A DNA stretch of 5,405 nt. Source: Nitrospira sp. Lineage in GTDB: Bacteria; Nitrospirota; Nitrospiria; Nitrospirales; Nitrospiraceae. Below, one piece after another: positions 1 through 4,837 of this stretch. How positions within the stretch are numbered: the first letter of the stretch is position 1; the number at the start of each line of letters is the position of its first letter. The stretch lies in NCBI GenBank assembly GCA_015904075.1, contig JABMDH010000039.1:1-5405 (forward strand), written 5' to 3'. Under the pieces are notes generated by a model. That model was not told where the DNA came from. It made no database searches and saw nothing but the letters and a program-made list of their open reading frames with translations. The translations under genes were made by a program, and so were the position numbers.

Positions 1-1
1 G

Positions 2-1282
2 GCGATCGGGATTCTGACGAACATCGTGGGCACCGCATTGCTGCTGCTGGCGAACTCCTGGTCCGCCTTTATGATGGCGCCGGCCGGTGTGGATGCCCAG
101 GGGCGGTATTTAGGGAACGTCTGGCACCTGTTGCATTCGGCGTTCTGGAATCCGCTCAATGTCCACCGGTTCCTCGCAGACATCATGTCCGGGGGAGCTG
201 TCGTATTGGCCTATGCCTGCTACCGGTTTTTCACCGCCAAGACAAACGAAGAACGGGCCTATTTCGACTGGGTCGGTTATGTCTTCTTGTTTGTGACGGT
301 GTGCGCGCTGCTGCCGATGCCGATCGCCGGCTACTGGTTGATGCGGTCGGTCTTCGTGTTCCGTCAAACGATGGGCGTCACGATGATGGGAGGGCTGCTG
401 ACCTGGCTGTTTGTCATTCAGGCGATGCTCATCGGCGTTCTGTTCCTTGGCATCAACTATTATATGTGGCAGGGGATGGCGCGGTTGAAGGGCGCGGAAC
501 GCTATCAGCCGTATTATCAATTCGTGCTCGGCGGCCTGACGCTGGCGCTGTTTATCTGGCTGACGCCGCATACGCTCATGATGTCGGGAAGCGAAGTCAA
601 AGCGATGGGCGGTGAGCAGCATCCGGTGGTCGGAAACTACGGTGTCATGTCGGCCAAGAACGGCGCGATCAACGTCATTCTTCTCTGCACCGCCCTCAGC
701 TTTTTGTACTATCGGCGGGCAAGCCGGACGATGACGGTGTCCTGGGTCAGAACCGGCAACATTGTGATCGCCGTGCTTTTTGCTGTGGGCCTGCTCAACG
801 TCATCGGGCTGTCGGTGTATGGCTACTATCTACCGGCAAAGATCCGTGTGGGGCTATCGGCGCCGCAGGCCTTTACGACGTTCACCGTGATCGCAGTCAG
901 CCTGATCATCAACCGTATGATGCTCAAGCGGGCGGTTGTGCATGGGCCGGTTCAGTGGGGAAAGATTCCGTTCCGCGGCATGGTGGTGCTGTTCGGGTTG
1001 TCGGCGGCCTTTACGTGGGTGATGGGGTTGATGGGCTTTATTCGATCATCGGGCCGATTGTCCTGGCATGTCAGCGAACTGATGGCCGATGTGTCGCCAT
1101 GGGCCTTTACGCCGGACCTGGCCTTTGCCGCCAAAATGGTCACGTTGAATATGGCGGTGTTCTGGGGGGCGGTGCTGGTTCTGTTTTGGATGTGCCAGCG
1201 TGGGCAGCAGTCGGTCATGGGCGAGGAGTTTCATAATGCGGAGGCGCCGATCCTGTCGCCGGTCCCATCACAAGAAACGTAA
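2..1282 (+). CDS. Cytochrome bd-like oxidase catalytic subunit (CydA superfamily), 5'-truncated by window edge
   Basis: This is the C-terminal part of a polytopic subunit related to CydA, which in the family binds haems and reduces oxygen in the inner membrane. The frame is open from base 2. The GTG at 26 is the first possible start inside the window but lies within a helix that aligns internally to CydA, so the true start is upstream. Numbering from that GTG, about ten hydrophobic segments are visible (roughly 1-17, 50-70, 82-107, 116-149, 162-186, 208-229, 242-268, 283-300, 316-340, 367-392). The ANSW and NPLNVHRF stretches (10-13, 42-49) match the CydA ANGW and NPVAQVKF region. GRLSW (343-347) matches the family GRQPW signature. 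By my alignment the CydA axial-ligand His in the NP...FVHT region is Ala51 here, so haem ligation must differ. It fits the divergent Nitrospirota bd-like group better than a quinol bd oxidase. Its last 154 codons are duplicated downstream. Confidence 0.85.
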   Translation, partial: AIGILTNIVGTALLLLANSWSAFMMAPAGVDAQGRYLGNVWHLLHSAFWNPLNVHRFLADIMSGGAVVLAYACYRFFTAKTNEERAYFDWVGYVFLFVTVCALLPMPIAGYWLMRSVFVFRQTMGVTMMGGLLTWLFVIQAMLIGVLFLGINYYMWQGMARLKGAERYQPYYQFVLGGLTLALFIWLTPHTLMMSGSEVKAMGGEQHPVVGNYGVMSAKNGAINVILLCTALSFLYYRRASRTMTVSWVRTGNIVIAVLFAVGLLNVIGLSVYGYYLPAKIRVGLSAPQAFTTFTVIAVSLIINRMMLKRAVVHGPVQWGKIPFRGMVVLFGLSAAFTWVMGLMGFIRSSGRLSWHVSELMADVSPWAFTPDLAFAAKMVTLNMAVFWGAVLVLFWMCQRGQQSVMGEEFHNAEAPILSPVPSQET

Positions 1283-1301
1283 CGAAAGGGTGTGGAAGGA
1301 T
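1283..1301 (+). promoter_or_regulatory. Conserved 19-nt spacer and ribosome-binding region before DUF3047 copy 1
   Basis: The whole spacer between the oxidase stop and the DUF3047 ATG is identical in both repeat copies (here and at 2781-2799). It holds two purine-rich Shine-Dalgarno candidates, GAAAGG at 1284-1289 (12 nt before the ATG) and GGAAGG at 1294-1299 (2 nt before it). An in-frame GTG at 1290, four codons upstream, is also conserved, so the start could be either codon. The short spacer suggests translational coupling to the preceding gene. Confidence 0.55.
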
Positions 1302-1952
1302 ATGAAGAGGGCGTTGCTCGGTGCTGCGATCGGATTCGGCGGTCTGGTGTCTGTGCTCGTGTGGCCCGGTCTCGGATGTGCGGAGGGGCCGGCGCTCGTG
1401 TTGGAGGAGTTCAAAGCCAAAGAGGCCGACGGATTTCCTTCTGCGTGGGAGCATGAGAATCAGCGGAGCCAGTCCAAAGGTCGCGAGGCCTATAAGGTGC
1501 AGTCTGAAAACGGCGCGAATTTCCTCTCTGCAAAAGATGCGGGGCAGCGGATCAAAAAGAAAAAGATCGACTGGGACCCCAAGGCCTATCCCGTGCTGAC
1601 GTGGCGGTGGCGTTTGGTGAAGGCGCCGACCGGCACGGAACCGCTGGCCGCGATCTATGCTTCACTGGATACCGATCTGTTGTTCATTCCGGTCTTCACG
1701 AAATATGTCTGGAGCGCAACGAAACCAGAAGGCACGCTGACCGAAGGCGGGATGTTCAGCGGGTCCGAGATTGTCGTTCAAAGTGGAACGAGCGCGCCGG
1801 GACAATGGTTTGAGGAGCGGGTCAACGTCTACGAGGACTTTAAGCGGATTCATCGGCATGAGCCGGCGGCGAAAGCCTGGGGGATATCCATTATTGCCAG
1901 CCCCGGAGTCGAGATCGATTTTGGTCCCATGACGGCTCTGCCTGCCAAGTAG
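1302..1952 (+). CDS. DUF3047 family secreted protein, copy 1
   Basis: A 216-aa protein with an N-terminal Sec-type signal: MKR, then a hydrophobic core to about residue 25, with likely cleavage after Cys26-Ala27. A lipoprotein reading at Cys26 is weak because the preceding residues are Gly-Leu-Gly. The mature part fits DUF3047: an opening LEEF motif (34-37), PVLTWRWR (97-104), AAIYASLD (116-123), a W...ERVNVYEDF block (169-180) and a WGISIIA strand (193-199). The function of DUF3047 is not established; a beta-rich periplasmic domain is the best guess. The start was chosen at ATG 1302 because the hydrophobic core follows at once. An open frame continues upstream but overlaps the oxidase gene and adds an Arg-rich, unlikely leader. 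It follows the oxidase by 19 nt, so a role as a periplasmic accessory to the oxidase is inferred. It is 201/216 identical to the second copy. Confidence 0.8.
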   Translation: MKRALLGAAIGFGGLVSVLVWPGLGCAEGPALVLEEFKAKEADGFPSAWEHENQRSQSKGREAYKVQSENGANFLSAKDAGQRIKKKKIDWDPKAYPVLTWRWRLVKAPTGTEPLAAIYASLDTDLLFIPVFTKYVWSATKPEGTLTEGGMFSGSEIVVQSGTSAPGQWFEERVNVYEDFKRIHRHEPAAKAWGISIIASPGVEIDFGPMTALPAK

Positions 1953-1968
1953 GGAGGCTGTCACGATG

Positions 1969-1997
1969 TATATGCGTACGTCTTTATCACGCATATA
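1969..1997 (+). promoter_or_regulatory. Hairpin/inverted repeat in DUF3047-to-chimera spacer
   Basis: Arms TATATGCG (1969-1976) and CGCATATA (1990-1997) are perfectly complementary around a 13-nt loop. The structure begins 16 nt after the DUF3047 stop. No T-tract follows, so it is not a typical intrinsic terminator. It could be an RNA processing or stabilising stem, an attenuator, or a dyad operator. The equivalent structure in the second copy keeps pairing despite base changes. Confidence 0.5.
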
Positions 1998-2027
1998 GAT
2001 TCAAAGGGTGTCGCGTAGGTTGATGGT

Positions 2028-2780
2028 ATGCCGATCTGGAAAGTGTTGGACATAGTTTTAGGAATGGTGGTGATGGGGACCGTGGGGACCCTCATCGGGA
2101 TGACTATGGGTGGAGGGTTGTTTCCGGTGGCGGTTGGGGTCGGGCTTGTGTTGGGTTGCGTCATCGGATATTTGGGCGGTCGCCGATTTCTCGTCAGCAT
2201 CATGATTGGAACCGTATTGGGCGGGGCATTGGCGTGGGTGGTGGCTGGTATCGACCGGATTTGGGTTGGGGCAGGAGCGGGTGCGGCGATGGGCGGCTTC
2301 CTTGGCGTCCAGATATATGGCTACTATCTGCCGGCGAAGATCCGCGTGGGACTGTCGGCGCCGCAGGCCTTTACGACGTTCACCGTCATCGTAGTCAGCC
2401 TGATTATCAACCGCATTATGCTCAAGCGGGCGGTCGTGCATGGGCCGGTTCAGTGGGGAAAGATTCCGTTCCGCGGCATGGTGGTGCTGTTCGGGTTGTC
2501 GGCGGCCTTTACGTGGGTGATGGGATTGATGGGCTTTATTCGATCATCGGGCCGGTTGTCCTGGCATGTCAGCGAACTGATGGCCGATGTGTCGCCATGG
2601 GCCTTTACGCCCGACCTGGCCTTTGCCGCCAAAATGGTCACGTTGAATATGGTGGTGTTCTGGGGGGCGGTGCTGGTCTTGTTTTGGATGTGCCAGCGCG
2701 GGCAACAGTCGGTCATGGGCGAGGAGTTCCATGATGCGGAGGCGCCGATCCTGACGCCGGTCCCGTCACAAGAAACGTAA
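2028..2780 (+). CDS. Chimeric membrane protein: small Gly-rich membrane protein head fused in frame to bd-like oxidase tail
   Basis: This 250-aa protein was made by the tandem duplication. Residues 1-96 match the N-terminus of the intact small protein at 3533-3895 with three substitutions (positions 10, 25, 75). They carry about four Gly-rich helices. Residues 97-250 match the last 154 residues of the upstream oxidase subunit with five substitutions. They include its last three helices and the GRLSW motif (175-179). The join is in frame at 2315/2316. The oxidase part begins just after an oxidase helix, so the product should be a roughly seven-helix membrane protein lacking most of the haem-binding region. 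Start ATG 2028 is shared with the intact small gene; a weak AGG lies 8 nt upstream. The frame is intact and differences from both parents are mostly synonymous, so it is probably a maintained gene, though a benign relic kept for coupling to the next gene is possible. No function can be assigned. Confidence 0.8.
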   Translation: MPIWKVLDIVLGMVVMGTVGTLIGMTMGGGLFPVAVGVGLVLGCVIGYLGGRRFLVSIMIGTVLGGALAWVVAGIDRIWVGAGAGAAMGGFLGVQIYGYYLPAKIRVGLSAPQAFTTFTVIVVSLIINRIMLKRAVVHGPVQWGKIPFRGMVVLFGLSAAFTWVMGLMGFIRSSGRLSWHVSELMADVSPWAFTPDLAFAAKMVTLNMVVFWGAVLVLFWMCQRGQQSVMGEEFHDAEAPILTPVPSQET

Positions 2781-2799
2781 CGAAAGGGTGTGGAAGGAT
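2781..2799 (+). promoter_or_regulatory. Conserved 19-nt spacer and ribosome-binding region before DUF3047 copy 2
   Basis: Identical base for base to the spacer before copy 1, including both Shine-Dalgarno candidates and the alternative in-frame GTG at 2788. Complete conservation in a repeat that has otherwise diverged by several percent suggests that the spacer matters for expression of DUF3047, though 19 bases is a short sample. Confidence 0.5.
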
Positions 2800-3450
2800 A
2801 TGAAAAGGGCGCTGCTTGGTGTTGCGGTTGTGGTCGGGAGTCTGGTGTCTGGGTTCGTGTGGCCCGGTTTCGGCTGTGCGGAGGGACCGGCGCTCATCCT
2901 GGAGGAATTCAAGGCGAAAGAAGCCGACGGATTTCCCACTGCGTGGGAACATGAGAATCAGCGGAGTCAGTCCAAAGGCCGCGATGCGTATAAGGTGCAG
3001 TCTGAAAACGGCGTGAATTTCTTATCTGCGAAAGACGCAGGGCAGCGGATCAAGAAGAAAAAAATTGACTGGGATCCCAAGGCCTATCCCGTGCTGACGT
3101 GGCGGTGGCGTTTGGTGAAAGCTCCGACCGGCACGGAACCGCTGGCCGCGATCTATGCGTCGCTCGATACCGATCTGTTGTTCATTCCGGTCTTCACGAA
3201 ATATGTATGGAGCGCCACGAAGCCCGAAGGCACGCTGACCGAAGGCGGCATGTTCAGCGGATCCGAGATCGTCGTCCAAAGCGGAACGAACGCGCTGGGA
3301 CAGTGGTTTGAAGAGCGGATCAACGTCTATGAAGACTTCAAGCGAATCCATCGGCATGAGCCGGCGGCGAAAGCCTGGGGGATCTCAATTATCGCCAGTC
3401 CCGGAGTCGAGATCGATTTTGGTCCGATGACGGCGCTGCCGGCGAAGTAA
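2800..3450 (+). CDS. DUF3047 family secreted protein, copy 2
   Basis: A 216-aa paralogue of the protein at 1302-1952, with no indels. Of 15 amino-acid differences, eight fall in the signal peptide (residues 8-24) and seven in the mature protein (33, 47, 62, 72, 164, 166, 174). Residues 73-163 are identical although the DNA there has many silent changes, which indicates purifying selection. The signal is MKR plus a Val-rich core, with likely cleavage after Cys26-Ala27. The same DUF3047 blocks are present: PVLTWRWR at 97-104 and the W...ERINVYEDF block at 169-180. It sits 19 nt after the chimera stop and before the intact small membrane-protein gene. This is the same order as copy 1 relative to the oxidase, so each DUF3047 protein follows an oxidase-type C-terminus. 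An in-frame GTG at 2788 is an alternative start. Biochemical function is unknown. Confidence 0.8.
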   Translation: MKRALLGVAVVVGSLVSGFVWPGFGCAEGPALILEEFKAKEADGFPTAWEHENQRSQSKGRDAYKVQSENGVNFLSAKDAGQRIKKKKIDWDPKAYPVLTWRWRLVKAPTGTEPLAAIYASLDTDLLFIPVFTKYVWSATKPEGTLTEGGMFSGSEIVVQSGTNALGQWFEERINVYEDFKRIHRHEPAAKAWGISIIASPGVEIDFGPMTALPAK

Positions 3451-3467
3451 GGACAGTGCCACAATAC

Positions 3468-3494
3468 ATGTGCGTACGCCTCCATCGCGCGCAT
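3468..3494 (+). promoter_or_regulatory. Hairpin/inverted repeat in spacer after DUF3047 copy 2
   Basis: This is the counterpart of the 1969-1997 stem. Arms ATGTGCG (3468-3474) and CGCGCAT (3488-3494) pair over seven positions, one of them a U-G wobble, around a 13-nt loop. Relative to copy 1, the pair A1972-T1994 has become G3470-C3492, a compensatory double change. There is no T-tract, so termination is not indicated. Confidence 0.45.
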
Positions 3495-3513
3495 AGGTAC
3501 AATGGGTGTCGCG

Positions 3514-3527
3514 CAGGTTGCAGGTTG
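3514..3527 (+). repeat. 7-bp tandem repeat (CAGGTTG x2)
   Basis: CAGGTTG occurs twice head to tail. The matching site in unit 1 has a single TAGGTTG (2016-2022). This accounts exactly for the shift in repeat offset from 1498 to 1505. It duplicates the weak AGG ribosome-binding element, and the second AGG keeps the same 8-nt distance to the ATG as in unit 1. Confidence 0.85.
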
Positions 3528-3532
3528 ATAGT

Positions 3533-3895
3533 ATGCCGATCTGGAAAGTGTTGGACATAGCCCTGGGCATGGTGGTGATGGGCACCGTGGGGACTCTCAT
3601 CGGTGTTACCATGGGTGGGGGGTTGTTTCCGGTGGCTGTTGGGGTTGGGCTTGTGTTGGGTTGCGTCATCGGATATTTGGGCGGCCGCCGCTTTCTGGTC
3701 AGTATCATGATTGGAACCGTATTGGGCGGGGCGTTGGCTTGGTTGGTGGCTGGTATCGACCGGATTTGGGTTGGGGCGGGAGCGGGTGCGGCGATGGGCG
3801 GCTTCCTTGGCGTCCAGATTTCAATGCTTCTCGATATGCGCGCGGCCAGAAAGGCTCCGCCTGAAGAAGCTGAGCCGTCCGTGTCTCAACCGTGA
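3533..3895 (+). CDS. Small Gly-rich four-helix membrane protein (intact copy)
   Basis: A 120-aa hydrophobic protein that I do not recognise as a named family. It has about four membrane segments (roughly 8-28, 33-51, 54-74, 78-101), dense in Gly with GxxxG-type spacing, which suggests tightly packed helices. The tail (about 104-120) is hydrophilic with Arg-Lys, then Pro-Glu, residues. The two halves look loosely alike (Gly-rich helix pairs either side of the Arg-Arg at 52-53), but I cannot prove internal duplication. ATG 3533 was chosen because it matches the start of the chimera. A GTG at 3506 would add nine residues, but that leader is out of frame in the other copy, being created by the 7-bp insertion. 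It lies between DUF3047 and SUMF1 genes, 18 nt from the latter. A small oxidase-associated or scaffold membrane subunit is plausible but inferred only from position. Confidence 0.75.
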   Translation: MPIWKVLDIALGMVVMGTVGTLIGVTMGGGLFPVAVGVGLVLGCVIGYLGGRRFLVSIMIGTVLGGALAWLVAGIDRIWVGAGAGAAMGGFLGVQISMLLDMRAARKAPPEEAEPSVSQP

Positions 3896-3902
3896 ACGGG
3901 AA

Positions 3903-3908
3903 GAGGGG
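3903..3908 (+). promoter_or_regulatory. Shine-Dalgarno (GAGGGG) for first SUMF1 gene
   Basis: GAGGGG lies 5 nt before GTG 3914. It supports that GTG as the start, since the membrane anchor begins within a few residues and the gap to the upstream stop at 3895 is only 18 nt. It is the clearest ribosome-binding site in the window. Confidence 0.6.
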
Positions 3909-3913
3909 ATTGC

Positions 3914-4831
3914 GTGGAAAATAAGGGTGTGTTGTACGGGTCCATCATTTTTGTATTCGCGTCATTTTTTCTCATGGTCGGCCTCTTGGCCTATGAGTCG
4001 TATAAGGCCAGACAGATGAAGGAGTTGGCGGCGTCCATCAAGTCCGAGGAGCGACAGACCGTGAGCAGCGCCACGTCCCAGGACTATTCGATGTACAAAA
4101 CAAAAATGGGCGATGAGGGACGGGAGATGGTCCAGATTCCTGAAGGGCCCTTTACGATGGGAAGTGTGGATGCCGATCCGGATGAAGCGCCGGAACATCA
4201 AGTATTTTTGAAAGGGTTCTTTATGGACCGGAAAGAAGTGACACAGGCGGAATACGCGCGGTTCGCCAAGATGACCAAGCGTCCGATGCCGAGAATCGAA
4301 GTATTCGAAGACGATCAGTCAAAGCTGCTCCAGCAGGAGTTTGCCGCGATGAGTGTGACCTGGGATGATGCGACGGCCTATTGTAAATGGGCCGGCAAGC
4401 GTCTTCCGACTGAAGCAGAATGGGAGAAGGCCGGACGCGGCGAAGGTAAGAGAAGGTATCCCTGGGGAGAGAAATTTGCCGTCAATGCGGCGAATGTGGA
4501 CGGCAGTGAAGACGGCTACAAGTACCTCGCGCCACCCGGATCGTTCGAAGCGGGACGGAGTCCGTATGGACTCTTTGATATGACCGGCAACGTCGCGGAG
4601 TGGGTGGCGGATTCGTACGATGAGCACTATTATAAAAAATCGCCGTACCGCGATCCTAAAGGACCGGAGAATGCGGATCTGAAAGTTGTGCGGGGAGGAT
4701 CATGGCGGGAGACGGAACAGAATGCGCGGCTCTCCAAACGATTTGCTGCGAAGCATTGGCGGACGGATATTACGATCGGTTTTCGTTGCGCGGGCGATCC
4801 TGATCTGGTGAGTGGCTCTCCCGCTTCTTAG
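3914..4831 (+). CDS. Membrane-anchored SUMF1/FGE-sulfatase-fold protein, lacking FGE cysteines
   Basis: A 305-aa protein with an N-terminal anchor helix (about 9-27), a charged linker (28-68) and one SUMF1-type domain (about 71-294), expected in the periplasm. Family blocks in order: MVQIPEGPFTMGS (72-84), the DEAPEH and FMDRKEVT strands (90-95, 103-110), VTWDDATAYCKWAGKRLPTEAEWE (148-171, broken here as VTWDDATAYC and KRLPTEAEWE), YPWGE (182-186), GLFDMTGNVAEWV (219-231), VVRGGSW (258-264) and IGFRCA (288-293). Formylglycine-generating enzymes carry two catalytic Cys just after RGGS. Here that stretch (265-276) has none, and the only Cys are 157 and 292. It is therefore unlikely to be a sulfatase activator, and a binding or assembly role is more likely. 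GTG start with a good ribosome-binding site; it follows the small membrane gene by 18 nt and precedes a second SUMF1 gene by 6 nt. Confidence 0.85.
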   Translation: MENKGVLYGSIIFVFASFFLMVGLLAYESYKARQMKELAASIKSEERQTVSSATSQDYSMYKTKMGDEGREMVQIPEGPFTMGSVDADPDEAPEHQVFLKGFFMDRKEVTQAEYARFAKMTKRPMPRIEVFEDDQSKLLQQEFAAMSVTWDDATAYCKWAGKRLPTEAEWEKAGRGEGKRRYPWGEKFAVNAANVDGSEDGYKYLAPPGSFEAGRSPYGLFDMTGNVAEWVADSYDEHYYKKSPYRDPKGPENADLKVVRGGSWRETEQNARLSKRFAAKHWRTDITIGFRCAGDPDLVSGSPAS

Positions 4832-4837
4832 GCCGGT

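Larger units (their letters stand above)
818..2315 (+). repeat. Tandem duplication, unit 1 (oxidase tail - DUF3047 - small-gene head)
   Basis: This segment is repeated directly downstream at 2316-3820. The offset is a constant 1498 bp through the oxidase tail and DUF3047 gene. It becomes 1505 bp after a 7-bp insertion in the second copy. By direct comparison the oxidase tail differs at 23 of 465 bases and the small-gene head at about 23 of 288. Gene order and junction fit one head-to-tail duplication with endpoints inside two genes. Confidence 0.95.
2316..3820 (+). repeat. Tandem duplication, unit 2
   Basis: This is the second copy of the 1.5-kb unit, beginning at the TAT codon where oxidase-derived sequence starts inside the chimeric gene. 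It ends inside the intact small membrane-protein gene, after which the sequence (from about 3821) is unique. It differs from unit 1 by scattered, mostly third-position substitutions plus one 7-bp tandem insertion at 3514-3527. Divergence of about 5-8 percent argues against an assembly artefact and against a very recent event. Confidence 0.95.

Noticed and set aside
110..622. Long minus-strand open frame opposite the oxidase gene
   Set aside because: His/Arg/Gln-rich composition and no recognisable domain. It is the antisense shadow of a high-GC coding region, as are the other minus-strand frames.
1200..1301. Upstream ATG at 1200 giving a 250-aa DUF3047 protein
   Set aside because: The extra N-terminus is Arg-rich, overlaps the oxidase C-terminus in another frame and would bury a clear signal peptide. 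The second copy has no such extension in its natural start region.
1969..1997. Intrinsic terminator after DUF3047 copy 1
   Set aside because: The stem is AT-rich at its base, has a long loop and no T-tract follows. Downstream genes continue in the same direction.
2028..2780. Chimera as a plain pseudogene fragment of the oxidase
   Set aside because: The frame is intact across the join, with a natural start and stop and mostly silent differences. A relic kept only for coupling remains possible, so confidence was limited.
3506..3532. GTG 3506 as start of the small membrane protein
   Set aside because: It adds nine residues that exist only because of the 7-bp insertion. The equivalent leader is out of frame in the other copy, and ATG 3533 is shared.
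818..3820. Repeat as an assembly artefact
   Set aside because: The units differ by several percent with mainly third-position changes and one small insertion. An artefactual duplicate would be nearly identical.
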